Shown here piece after piece: positions 7,465-16,093 of a stretch of 64,000 bases of DNA (positions are counted from its first letter, which is position 1; the number at the start of each line of letters is the position of its first letter). This DNA is from Crocinitomicaceae bacterium. GTDB taxonomy: Bacteria; Bacteroidota; Bacteroidia; Flavobacteriales_D; Crocinitomicaceae. The notes under the pieces are model-generated. The model was not told the origin of the DNA and searched no databases. It was given only the letters and a program-made list of their open reading frames with translations. The stretch lies in the NCBI GenBank assembly GCA_030830785.1, contig JAURMI010000018.1:1-64000 (forward strand), written 5' to 3'. Both the position numbers and the translations under genes were made by a program.

Positions 7465-9402
7465 TTAATCATTAAAAGGCCTAATTTGCTTTAAATAAAT
7501 TTGGCGATTTAAACCCACCACCTTAAATTCCAAATCGAGCCCGTATTGATAATATGGCTCTGTACTTCTCATTATTTTATAGTATTGATCTTTAATAATG
7601 GCTATTTCTCTTGTAAGTTTAACAATTTCATTATCGCTTAATACGGATTTCATATCCTCCGGTAAAATATTTGAATAGGAAATGTATTCTACAATTGATT
7701 TGTTGCCGTAAAAACTATCATTCTTGTCAGAATAACAAATCACCTGTTCGCAAACCACTGAGTCTGGTGGTATCACAACGCTTGTCTCGCCATATTGAGC
7801 GTTTATCACAAAACCGCGATAATTGGGCCTGTAGAGATTTTTAGTAATAACCACCCCATTGGCCAATTCATTTTGAAAATTTCTATGGCATAAGATGCCC
7901 ATACCCACACTTTGTTGATCGATACCAAAATAAGCGCGTTCCATATATGGCCGATATCCCCAAGCACTTGCCCAAACAACTTTAATTGCCTTTTCAATAC
8001 TTTTCTTCTCATTGCCCAAATGCCCAGTTTTAGAGGTGTAGAGACCAGCACCATTGAACCCATCTAAATCTTCTGCATTGGTTGAGGATCTAAATCTAAA
8101 GCTTGAATAATTATGGCTGCCCACCCAGTTTTCAACTTCCTTTAATAAGGTAGCATTTATGGGGTAATTCAATATGAGATTTTGAATAGAATCTAATAGT
8201 ATGCTTGTTTCTCTGGGGTCGTTTCCTAGGGTTGAGAGCATAACCAATTTGTCTATAATTTTATTGGCACCACAAGCTTTTATATGTTGTTCATAGAAAT
8301 AAATAGGAATCGCAAAAGCATCCTCAGGGCATTTTATATTTAAATTTTGTTGTTTAATTATTTGAGAGAGCAAACCAAAATTGGCTGCCTTCCCGCCTAC
8401 TTTTGCAATATCTGAAAAAGAAACTTGTGAAATAGGGAGAATTTTATTGTAAATCGTGTCTTTTTTGAGATGTATCAAAGCTTTCTGGCTTGTCTTTTGC
8501 CTCCAAAAAGAAACAACGCTATCTTGAGTCGTGGGCAAAATGCTAAAAGCATTCATGGTAACTTCAAAACGAACTGGCTTGTCTATTAAATCTAGAATTT
8601 GTTTTTCTTCTAAACAATTTTTGGATGCCAATAAAGGTGTGCCCCTATTTTTACAAAGTAGCGTTATATGACTTAATGGCGTCTGAAAATCAGTTGTTAT
8701 AACACCCCCAACAGGAGCCAACTCGGCAGGCGTGCCATGGATTAAAGCAATATCTTGTATTTGAGATTCAAAGGCATTTTCTGCATTGAACATTCTCAAA
8801 TAACCATAAACTAAACCTGTGTTCAAAAACTGAGTGGCTTGTTCGGAAAAAATTTCATTGGCTTCAATGGTTGGTACAAGTATTTCATTTTTTATTTCTC
8901 GCAACCTGCTCGTATTGATAAATACTTTCGGGGCAGTGCAAAGATGAAATGTGCTGATAATTATATCGTATAGTTGCGCAATTTGCTTTGGGGTTATATT
9001 ATCAGCTACCGAAAACTCAATAGTATAAAGGGCCCCTTCAAAGAATCTATTGATTGTAGCCATTAAATAAGCACGGTTCTCGACACGTGTGTAGTTTTCG
9101 AGATTAAAAGTGCTTATGCTCCCCGAATAACCTAAATTTTTCTGGCAAAAAGTACTGTGATAGGCATGATTTGAAGAATTGATGTAATATGTCTTTTTGG
9201 TAGAAATCTTATACAAGACCTTTACGGCCTCCACCTCTGAAAATTTTGCCGTATTGGGCTGTCCTTTAAGGGCATTAAATTGATCTAAGTCATCGATTTG
9301 ATGCAAATAAGCTGGTGACTTTTGAGCATATGTTAAACTAAAACTCAAGAGGTATAACAGAGAGCCAAATAATAATCCTAACGTGTTGATATTGAATTTC
9401 AT
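7465..9402 (-). CDS. Exported PEP-synthase-like protein (phosphohistidine domain followed by ATP-grasp PPDK_N domain)
   Basis: This 645-residue protein starts with a clear signal peptide (ending SLTYAQ). After an unassigned N-terminal region comes a swivelling phosphohistidine domain with TPLSHITLL, where His245 is the predicted phospho-carrier. The ATP-grasp domain of pyruvate phosphate dikinase type follows, opening with VGGKAANFGLL and containing RSSTNAEDLDGFNGAGLYTS. The domain order is reversed relative to PEP synthase, and the C-terminal PEP-binding barrel is missing. The layout recalls dikinases and antibiotic phosphotransferases that pass a phosphate from ATP through His to another acceptor. 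Such enzymes need ATP, so an exported form is puzzling. The acceptor is unknown. Confidence 0.7.
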   Translation of the reverse strand: MKFNINTLGLLFGSLLYLLSFSLTYAQKSPAYLHQIDDLDQFNALKGQPNTAKFSEVEAVKVLYKISTKKTYYINSSNHAYHSTFCQKNLGYSGSISTFNLENYTRVENRAYLMATINRFFEGALYTIEFSVADNITPKQIAQLYDIIISTFHLCTAPKVFINTSRLREIKNEILVPTIEANEIFSEQATQFLNTGLVYGYLRMFNAENAFESQIQDIALIHGTPAELAPVGGVITTDFQTPLSHITLLCKNRGTPLLASKNCLEEKQILDLIDKPVRFEVTMNAFSILPTTQDSVVSFWRQKTSQKALIHLKKDTIYNKILPISQVSFSDIAKVGGKAANFGLLSQIIKQQNLNIKCPEDAFAIPIYFYEQHIKACGANKIIDKLVMLSTLGNDPRETSILLDSIQNLILNYPINATLLKEVENWVGSHNYSSFRFRSSTNAEDLDGFNGAGLYTSKTGHLGNEKKSIEKAIKVVWASAWGYRPYMERAYFGIDQQSVGMGILCHRNFQNELANGVVITKNLYRPNYRGFVINAQYGETSVVIPPDSVVCEQVICYSDKNDSFYGNKSIVEYISYSNILPEDMKSVLSDNEIVKLTREIAIIKDQYYKIMRSTEPYYQYGLDLEFKVVGLNRQIYLKQIRPFND

Positions 9403-9522
9403 GTATCGATTTATATAAATTCAGCTTTCATCTATCTAAAAGCATTATTTTAACAAAAAAAAATAAAAAAATGTATGTTAACGCTCAACTAATTTTTAAA
9501 TTTAGGAGAAACCCTATTTTCC

Positions 9523-10152
9523 CTAATATTTATTGGCCAATGCTTTTCTCCACTCTATAGTGCCAATAATCGCTAATACAAGAAAAACCACATATTGAAT
9601 ACTTAAAAGAAGCATCCCTTTTAAGCCGTAAACGGCAATCCCTAGCAAATTTACAGCAATCCATAGATACCAATTTTCCATGATACGCTTGGTCAATAAA
9701 AACTGTGCGACAATACTTAAAAGCATAATCAAAGAATCTGCATATGCGTAAGCAGCCGGCTGGGTAAAAAATGTAGGAAAAAACAGATGTAGATTAGCAA
9801 CCAACTCGGCCAGAGACGGCCATAGCAAAGCCATGCATACTAGCAAAAATATTTTTTGCCGAAGGCCAAGGATTTTAATTTGCGTAGACCTTTGGCCCTT
9901 CCAATTAAACCATCCATAAATAGCAATGCAAAAAAAATAAATTTGCAAAAACATATCGGCATAGAGCTGAAATTGAAAAAAAAGTCCAAATAGCAAGATG
10001 GCATTCAAGATGGCCACTGGCCAAGTAAGTTTGTTGTTTCTCGCCGCCAAATAGACAGCAATATATCCACTTAGAATTGACCAAAATTCAAGGTGACTCA
10101 CCTCATAGTCCAGGAAGCGAAAAAATATATATTCAATTTTGAAGTAATCCAA
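9523..10152 (-). CDS. pnuC: Nicotinamide riboside transporter PnuC
   Basis: This 209-residue membrane protein should take up nicotinamide riboside, a precursor for NAD salvage. Recognisable PnuC features are VYLAARNNKLTWP in the first helix region, QLYADMFLQIYFF with IYGWFNWKG, and ENWYLWIAVNLLGIAVY near the end, across about seven helices. The start is a TTG at 10152: an in-frame stop lies a few codons upstream and the next ATG is deep inside the first conserved helices. It lies 33 bases downstream of a T9SS protein gene. A thiamine riboswitch, often found before pnuC in this phylum, was looked for and not seen, which favours the nicotinamide riboside substrate. Confidence 0.85.
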   Translation of the reverse strand: MDYFKIEYIFFRFLDYEVSHLEFWSILSGYIAVYLAARNNKLTWPVAILNAILLFGLFFQFQLYADMFLQIYFFCIAIYGWFNWKGQRSTQIKILGLRQKIFLLVCMALLWPSLAELVANLHLFFPTFFTQPAAYAYADSLIMLLSIVAQFLLTKRIMENWYLWIAVNLLGIAVYGLKGMLLLSIQYVVFLVLAIIGTIEWRKALANKY

Positions 10153-10185
10153 TAGTAAAAGCTTATTGTTAATCTAAAGACAAAC

Positions 10186-11457
10186 TTACTTCACTAACTT
10201 GATTTTTTGAATGCCATTTTTAGTATGGACTTCAAGTACATAAATTCCATTTGGAACAGAACTAAGCATCATGCTCAGAGATGCCTTACCTAGTGAATTT
10301 TCACAAACAAATTTCCCATGCAAATCTTTTAAGATGGCCAAATCTATTGGGCAGTCTGCTTCTATCTGCAAACAATCATTAAATGGGTTTGGATATACCC
10401 GAACCAAAGATTGCTCAATTTGAGAAAGCCCTGCGCCACCGTCAATGGAACTTGGTCGAACAATTTCAGCATTGTAACAATCAGATGGGTGGCGTATCAT
10501 GTCAAAATAGGTTTGCACACCTGACGAAGACGTAACGGGATGAACACTTTGTAACAAACCACTTGTAAGAGAAATGCCAATAACCCCAACACCACCTTGG
10601 GGAAGGCTACTTACATAATAATAAATTCCTGTTTCAGGGTCAATGGTAGAGCTCCCGTTCACCGAATAGGTATTGTATTGAAGTGGTGTTTGAGCAATTC
10701 GCGTAACAATTCCTGAACTTGGATCTACCTTGCCGAGATAAGCAGTAATTGGTGGCGTTGTTGTAACGCGGATGATGCCATAAATGGTAGTATCCGCACA
10801 ATTGTAGGTGTAGTTATCAAAATACATTCCGCCTTCTGGAAAGCTCAGTGTTGGCGATGAGTAAATTTGCCCATTATACATATCTATACCATAAAATTGA
10901 GTTCCTTTAGAAAAGTAATAGACCATTTGATGTGGATCAATGGCACTTCCTGAAAGCGAGTATGAATCTGTAATAGATTGCTGTGAAATTTGTGTGACTA
11001 CGCCTGAGTATGGATTTATGGATGCAAAAAACAATTCACCATAACCTGGCTGCCCACCTGCTGCGGGTATGAACCTACGCGCCAAACCATATAAGGAAGA
11101 ATCTGAAGTATTAAATCTAAAATTATCAAAATAACTCGGTGCGATTGGATTTGTAATCATTTGTTGGGCAGCTACTAGGCCATCATTCATTCCTACAGAA
11201 AGCATGGTTCCGTTTGAGCCACCTTGAGTGATAAAAAAGTAATTGTTTGTATTTAAATCTAGGGCTGCTCCAGTCAGGTTAATACTAGACGCAATACTAT
11301 TTGGATTAGTAGTTGCATAGTTGCCTGTCAATAAATCGAGTGTGCCTAACTGAACACTTGGAGGATTTGAGGTCCTAAGCAGGCCAAAAAGTGTTGGGAC
11401 TTGAGAATAACTCTTAATACTCAAACCAAAAACAAGGATAAAAAAAAGAGCGCGCAT
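10186..11457 (-). CDS. Secreted protein with T9SS type A sorting domain
   Basis: This 423-residue protein has a signal peptide ending near SIKSYSQ. Residues about 25-345 contain repeated blocks of the kind PYSGVVTQISQQ, PSSGIVTRIAQTP and TSGLLQSVHPV, each followed by a segment with YYF or YYYVS, suggesting a beta-propeller. The last 70 residues or so form a T9SS type A sorting domain: VRVYPNPFND, then LKDLHGKFV, and PNGIYVLEV with a basic end KIKLVK. It is therefore secreted or surface-attached through the type IX system. The function of the propeller is unknown. Confidence 0.8.
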   Translation of the reverse strand: MRALFFILVFGLSIKSYSQVPTLFGLLRTSNPPSVQLGTLDLLTGNYATTNPNSIASSINLTGAALDLNTNNYFFITQGGSNGTMLSVGMNDGLVAAQQMITNPIAPSYFDNFRFNTSDSSLYGLARRFIPAAGGQPGYGELFFASINPYSGVVTQISQQSITDSYSLSGSAIDPHQMVYYFSKGTQFYGIDMYNGQIYSSPTLSFPEGGMYFDNYTYNCADTTIYGIIRVTTTPPITAYLGKVDPSSGIVTRIAQTPLQYNTYSVNGSSTIDPETGIYYYVSSLPQGGVGVIGISLTSGLLQSVHPVTSSSGVQTYFDMIRHPSDCYNAEIVRPSSIDGGAGLSQIEQSLVRVYPNPFNDCLQIEADCPIDLAILKDLHGKFVCENSLGKASLSMMLSSVPNGIYVLEVHTKNGIQKIKLVK

Positions 11458-11524
11458 GATAGAGGAAACTTATTGGAATTGAAACAACTAAAATAATGAA
11501 TTGTTTGACGCAAGACAATAGCAA

Positions 11525-12589
11525 TTACCACCTATACACTACGGCATTGATATTCATTCCAGCACCAACTGACGCTAATATAATGACATCGCCTTGGCGC
11601 AATTGGTGCTCAGGGTATTCGCCTTGTAATACTGCATCCAATAATGTGGGAACTGTTGCTACAGAGCTGTTTCCATTAAGCTGAATATTCATCGGCATAA
11701 TGTTTGCCGGTCGTTCAGCTCGAAATAATCTGTAAAAGCGGTCAATGATGGCTTCGTCCATTTTTTCATTGGCTTGATGAATGAATATCTTTTTCACTTC
11801 CTTGATATCTACACCACTTTTATCCAAGGCTATTTTCATAGCGGCTGGAACTTTGGTAAGGGCAAATTCATAGATTTTGCGCCCTTGCATTTTTATGTAT
11901 TTTTCGTGTATGTGGTGCTTGGAATTTAATGAGGGGCCATTATTTAAAAAATAGGCTTCATCCTTGGTAAAAGTCTGGGTTGCATGGGATAATATTCCGC
12001 TAGCATCTTCTTTATTACCAATAGTCAAGATACAAGCACCTGCCCCATCGGCAAAAATCATGGAGTCGCGGTCATGTGGGTCAACTACTCTGCTTAGTGT
12101 TTCAGAACCTATGACAAGACAATTAGTGGCTGCACCCGCTTTGATAAATAAATTGGCTTGAATGAGGGCCTCAACCCAACCTGGGCATCCAAAAAGCATA
12201 TCGTAAGCCACGCAGTTTGGATTGGAAATTCCCAATGCATGCTTTACTCTTGAGGCCAGCGCTGGAAGCATATCGAGGTGGTTTGATGCAAATCCAACAT
12301 CGCCGAAGTTGTGAGCGAAAATTATATAATCGAGTGTTTCGGGATCTATTTGAGCAGCTTCAATAGCCTTTTTGGCAGCTTCAATACCTAGATCAGAGTT
12401 CGTTTGGTCTTTTTGTGCATACCTACGTTCTTCTATACCCGTAATTTCTTTGAATTTTTCAATGATCACTTCATTACTGTCCTCAAACGGTTGATCAATA
12501 TCCTTGTAGAAGCGATGTGCAATAAAATCATTGTTGGTCATGCGAAGAGACGGCAAACAGCTACCCACTCCAATTATTTTTGAACCCAT
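11525..12589 (-). CDS. 3-oxoacyl-ACP synthase III family protein (FabH-like thiolase fold)
   Basis: This 354-residue protein has the KAS III catalytic triad: Cys135 in DMLFGCPGW, a His in IFIHQANEKMDEAI and an Asn in QLNGNSSVATVP. Such enzymes condense an acyl-CoA with malonyl-ACP or another acyl group. It is longer than housekeeping FabH (about 320 residues) and the sequence around the active Cys differs from the usual FabH form. It may therefore belong to a side group making special fatty acids or secondary products, rather than starting general fatty acid synthesis. No fab or acp gene is adjacent. The gene is divergent from the PorP/SprF-like gene. Confidence 0.75.
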   Translation of the reverse strand: MGSKIIGVGSCLPSLRMTNNDFIAHRFYKDIDQPFEDSNEVIIEKFKEITGIEERRYAQKDQTNSDLGIEAAKKAIEAAQIDPETLDYIIFAHNFGDVGFASNHLDMLPALASRVKHALGISNPNCVAYDMLFGCPGWVEALIQANLFIKAGAATNCLVIGSETLSRVVDPHDRDSMIFADGAGACILTIGNKEDASGILSHATQTFTKDEAYFLNNGPSLNSKHHIHEKYIKMQGRKIYEFALTKVPAAMKIALDKSGVDIKEVKKIFIHQANEKMDEAIIDRFYRLFRAERPANIMPMNIQLNGNSSVATVPTLLDAVLQGEYPEHQLRQGDVIILASVGAGMNINAVVYRW

Positions 12590-12632
12590 AGTTTAAGTTG
12601 GTTTAGAAGGTAAAGTTAGAATTAATTTTGAC

Positions 12633-12653
12633 TTAGTGTAAAAAATACACTAA
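12633..12653. repeat. Inverted repeat TTAGTGTA-N5-TACACTAA in a divergent promoter region
   Basis: A perfect 8-base inverted repeat separated by five A residues lies between the divergent KAS III-like gene (start 12589) and the PorP/SprF-like gene (start 12739). Size and position suit an operator for a dimeric regulator; no regulator gene is adjacent. Confidence 0.4.
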
Positions 12654-12708
12654 CGATTTACACACTTTGTTTATCGTTATGTCGTGTAACATTGAATGAG
12701 CCATTGTT

Positions 12709-12734
12709 GTTTTACTTAAAGAAATAAGTAAAAC
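12709..12734 (+). repeat. Hairpin directly before the PorP/SprF-like start codon
   Basis: GTTTTACTTA and TAAGTAAAAC form a perfect 10-base inverted repeat around the loop AAGAAA, ending four bases before the ATG at 12739. In mRNA it would place the ribosome-loading region in a stem; as DNA it could be an operator. Confidence 0.45.
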
Positions 12735-12738
12735 TCAG

Positions 12739-13638
12739 ATGCAAAAGTTAATTCAAGTTCTCCTACTCATTCTTCCTTTTTCAATTTTTGGACAAATTAG
12801 CAACGCCTCTGACGATTTAGATTTTAGCAATGTCGCCTATCATTCTGATGCCAAAGTTCATCGAAAAACCTACCGGGCAAGCTCTTTGAATTTCAATACT
12901 GCATTCTTAGGCTTCAATACCAGTATAGTGACAGAATTGAATTCAAACATTAGATTTCAACAATCTTTGGGTAGCTGGAAAATAGGCTTACAAGCCAGTT
13001 TTCTCAATTTAGTTCAGGTACAAAGACACGCTGAATTGGGCCTCATTCTTGGCAAAGATGTTGCCTTGAATCGTAATTGGAGCATAAGACCAGCAATTGG
13101 GGTGAACGCTTTGAACTCTCAAATTTATTATTCAAATGGCAGCTTTTACGATTGGAAAATGAGTAGCAACTACAACTTGAATACTGGATTACAAATACGC
13201 TACAAAAAATGGCAATTATTAGGCGGCCTCAATTCGATATACTCAACAACAGATTCGCTACAAATTTCAGATAGCCTATATGTCGTATTAAAAAGATCAA
13301 CACATGGTAATTTAGGACTTAAAAAATCATTCAATCTTGACAGCATACGTAAAGTTGAAGCGAGCCTATTTTATGAAAAATACCAAGGGTTCAACTATGT
13401 CAATGCCAGTATTATTTACCAATATCGTGGTGAATTGTTTTTACTTGGATTGTGTACCAATCAATTGAGTATGGGTTGTGGGCTTGTGTTGCCAAAAAAG
13501 CAACAAGTAATGATTTCATTCAATTTGCAACGCTACAGCCTATTGCAAAATGCTTTCAGACCAGGCTTTCAATTGAATTACAAATGGAAAATGATTCAAC
13601 AAGAGCCTATCAGGCGCACCATCATGCCTGCCTTTTAA
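12739..13638 (+). CDS. PorP/SprF-like outer membrane protein
   Basis: This 299-residue protein has a signal peptide ending near FSIFGQ. The mature part is rich in alternating hydrophobic strands with conserved turns such as LGLILGKDVALNRNWSIRP and LLGGLNSIYS, typical of a small outer membrane barrel. Length and pattern match the PorP/SprF family, whose members anchor T9SS type B substrates to the cell surface. Typical PorP/SprF genes follow a large type B adhesin gene; none is adjacent here, so the assignment rests on overall likeness. Its stop overlaps the stop of the convergent ctaA gene. Confidence 0.5.
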   Translation: MQKLIQVLLLILPFSIFGQISNASDDLDFSNVAYHSDAKVHRKTYRASSLNFNTAFLGFNTSIVTELNSNIRFQQSLGSWKIGLQASFLNLVQVQRHAELGLILGKDVALNRNWSIRPAIGVNALNSQIYYSNGSFYDWKMSSNYNLNTGLQIRYKKWQLLGGLNSIYSTTDSLQISDSLYVVLKRSTHGNLGLKKSFNLDSIRKVEASLFYEKYQGFNYVNASIIYQYRGELFLLGLCTNQLSMGCGLVLPKKQQVMISFNLQRYSLLQNAFRPGFQLNYKWKMIQQEPIRRTIMPAF

Positions 13639-14657
13639 GCGTGAGATTTTTTTTTGAAATTGGCAAAATCAAAACGCATCATGAGCAATATTGCCAATAA
13701 TATGGTTGCAAAAACCAAATGTGCTGTCTGTACCAAGCCTGGCATATCAGCATAAGCCAAAGCAACACCTGAAATGAGCTCTGCAGCCAATACATAAAAC
13801 GCCAGGTCAACGCGTCTATATTTCCATTTTTTACGATTCTGCCAATAAAGGAAACTTAAAATAATCAACACAAGCCAACTGAAACTTCGGTGAATAAAAA
13901 ACGGTAATCCGAGTTGCTCTATCCATTGGGCTCGTGAAAATCCCTGCTTAACGAGTGCATCAATAGATTCGCGAACTTGGGTACCTAAAAACATTTGGTA
14001 AAAAGTAATGCCTAAGATGAGCCAGCTTAGCCACTTAAATGTGTTATTTCTAGGCAAATCCACACGGATTTTATTTTGCATCTGGTGCACCAAATAAAGT
14101 TGGATTCCAATAATTACCAATGCCAAAAATAAATGAATAGTTATTGTCCAAGGCACCAAATTTGTGGCCACCACAATAGATCCAAACCAAGCCTCGATGC
14201 CCATTAATATTAAATTTAATAAGGTCAAGAGCAACCATTTTCTTTTGCGGTAAAACAACATTAACCAACCAAAACTAATAAGCATGGCATTGCCTGCTAA
14301 AAATCCTGCCAGCCGATTGATATATTCTGTCCAGGTTTTGCGCGCATTGAAAGCCTCTTCAGTATAAACTTCAGGATCATTGAGGATTTTTTTTGCTGTT
14401 TTTTGCATCCCTATTCGATTTAAAAAATTGCAAAACTTTTCCACCTTTTGTTGTCTTTTAAGAAGATAGGTCTCGCGGTAATCTGTGGGTAATTGGGTTA
14501 GTTCGGTTGGAGGAATCCACTTGCCAAAACACTTAGGCCAATCTGGGCAACCCATCCCGCTTCCAGATATGCGGACAAAACTCCCGGCAAAAACCACGAG
14601 AAAAATCAGAATTAAAACAATCCATTGATAATTTAAAAACCGTTTTGAAACTTTCAT
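13635..14657 (-). CDS. ctaA: Heme A synthase (COX15/CtaA)
   Basis: This 340-residue inner membrane protein oxidises the methyl group of heme O to give heme A for cytochrome oxidase. The start ILVVFAGSFVRISGSGMG and CPDWPKCFGKWIPP is the CtaA/COX15 signature. The heme-ligand histidines are probably those in TITIHLFLAL, FFIHRSFSWL and VQTAHLVFA. About eight membrane helices are expected. The insert of about 45 residues between the first and second helices is typical for Bacteroidota forms. No oxidase genes are nearby. A -7 box lies four bases before the ATG, so the mRNA may be leaderless. Confidence 0.92.
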   Translation of the reverse strand: MKVSKRFLNYQWIVLILIFLVVFAGSFVRISGSGMGCPDWPKCFGKWIPPTELTQLPTDYRETYLLKRQQKVEKFCNFLNRIGMQKTAKKILNDPEVYTEEAFNARKTWTEYINRLAGFLAGNAMLISFGWLMLFYRKRKWLLLTLLNLILMGIEAWFGSIVVATNLVPWTITIHLFLALVIIGIQLYLVHQMQNKIRVDLPRNNTFKWLSWLILGITFYQMFLGTQVRESIDALVKQGFSRAQWIEQLGLPFFIHRSFSWLVLIILSFLYWQNRKKWKYRRVDLAFYVLAAELISGVALAYADMPGLVQTAHLVFATILLAILLMMRFDFANFKKKSHA

Positions 14658-14661
14658 GACC

Positions 14662-14669
14662 CAAAATTA
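14662..14669 (-). promoter_or_regulatory. -7 box TAATTTTG, four bases before the ctaA ATG
   Basis: An exact match to TAnnTTTG on the minus strand, followed by GGTC and the ATG. With the usual distance from a Bacteroidota -7 box to +1, transcription would begin at or next to the start codon. No clear -33 TTG was found at the usual distance. Confidence 0.45.
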
Positions 14670-14711
14670 CGATATTTCGGTATTGGGTTTTTCTATTTTT
14701 GGCGCTTATTG

Positions 14712-14719
14712 TATCTTTG
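14712..14719 (+). promoter_or_regulatory. -7 box TATCTTTG upstream of purB
   Basis: An exact TAnnTTTG match 15 bases before the purB ATG. A second match (TATTTTTG, 14694-14701) lies just upstream. The nearest TTG (14683-14685) is farther away than the usual 19-21 bases. Confidence 0.45.
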
Positions 14720-14734
14720 TGCTTTAGATACAAT

Positions 14735-16093
14735 ATGGAATTCAATGCCCTAACAGCGATCTCACCCATTGACGGTCGCTATCAATCCAAAACCTCAACA
14801 CTCCAAGCTTATTTTTCAGAATTTGGTCTAATTCGTTATCGTGTTTTGGTTGAGGTAGAATACCTTATAGCCCTTGTTGAAAGCGGAATTGATAACTTAA
14901 AATCATTTCCAAAAGACCATTATGCCGCCCTTCGATCAATTTATACAAATTTTAATCAAGCAGACGCACTATGGATTAAAAAAACAGAAGAAACTACAAA
15001 CCACGATGTTAAAGCAGTTGAATATTTTTTAAAAGAAAAATTACATGCCTTAGGTCTTGAGGCTTACATTGAATTCATACATTTTGGTTTGACCTCCCAA
15101 GATATCAATAACACAGCTATTCCCTTGTCATTAAAAGAAGGTATCGAGGCAGTTTATTTACCAAGTTTATTAGCAACACTTAACAAATTGAATCATCTGG
15201 CCAAAGAATGGAAAGATGTGCCTATGTTGGCGCGAACTCATGGCCAACCAGCATCTCCAACTCGATTGGGTAAAGAAATTCAAGTCTTTGGAGAACGGCT
15301 TCAAAAACAAATTGAATTGCTACAGATGATAAAAATCCCAGCTAAGTTTGGCGGAGCTACAGGAAACTTTAATGCACATTTTGTAGCTTATCCCAATACT
15401 GATTGGGTTGCTTTTGGCAATCACTTTGTTAATAAGATATTAGGTCTTGATCGTTCCCAAACTACTACTCAAATAGAGCACTACGACAACCTTGCCGCCC
15501 TATTTGACTGTATGAAGCGTATCAATAATATACTTCTAGATTTAGACCGCGATATGTGGACTTACATTTCCATGGATTATTTCAAACAGCAAATTAAAGC
15601 AGGTGAAATTGGATCTTCGGCAATGCCACATAAAGTAAATCCTATAGATTTTGAAAACTCCGAAGGCAACATTGGGCTGGCAAATGCATTATTTGAACAT
15701 TTAGCGGCTAAATTGCCCGTCTCTCGCTTACAGCGTGACCTTACTGACTCAACTGTTTTAAGAGTAATCGGTGTGCCGATTGCCCATAGTCTAATTGCCT
15801 TTGGTGCAACTTTAAAAGGTCTAAACAAACTGTTATTAAATAATAAAGCGCTTGAAGATGATTTAGAGCAAAATTGGGCAGTTGTCGCAGAAGCAATTCA
15901 GACCATATTGCGCAGAGAAGGATTTGAAAAACCTTACGAAGCACTCAAAGGACTTACAAGAAAAAATGAACTTGTAACAAAAGAAAGTGTTCATGCTTTT
16001 ATAAATGAACTTGATATTTCAGAGCAAATCAAGTCAGAGCTTAAACGAATTAGTCCAGCAAATTATTTAGGTATTCAATCCATCAACGAATGA
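14735..16093 (+). CDS. purB: Adenylosuccinate lyase
   Basis: This enzyme removes fumarate from SAICAR and from adenylosuccinate, two steps of purine synthesis. The start chosen is the ATG of MEFNALTAISPIDGRY; an upstream GTG would add twelve residues not found in the family and would overlap the promoter box. The fumarase/aspartase superfamily signature SSAMPHKVNPIDFEN is present, as are TSQDINNTA and ARTHGQPASPTRLGKE with its catalytic His. The length of 452 residues is normal. The stop overlaps the start of the next gene by four bases, so translation of the following two genes is probably coupled. Confidence 0.95.
   Translation: MEFNALTAISPIDGRYQSKTSTLQAYFSEFGLIRYRVLVEVEYLIALVESGIDNLKSFPKDHYAALRSIYTNFNQADALWIKKTEETTNHDVKAVEYFLKEKLHALGLEAYIEFIHFGLTSQDINNTAIPLSLKEGIEAVYLPSLLATLNKLNHLAKEWKDVPMLARTHGQPASPTRLGKEIQVFGERLQKQIELLQMIKIPAKFGGATGNFNAHFVAYPNTDWVAFGNHFVNKILGLDRSQTTTQIEHYDNLAALFDCMKRINNILLDLDRDMWTYISMDYFKQQIKAGEIGSSAMPHKVNPIDFENSEGNIGLANALFEHLAAKLPVSRLQRDLTDSTVLRVIGVPIAHSLIAFGATLKGLNKLLLNNKALEDDLEQNWAVVAEAIQTILRREGFEKPYEALKGLTRKNELVTKESVHAFINELDISEQIKSELKRISPANYLGIQSINE

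Noticed and set aside
10153-10185. Thiamine (TPP) riboswitch upstream of pnuC
   Set aside because: The gap to the preceding gene is only 33 bases and no THI-box-like sequence is present.
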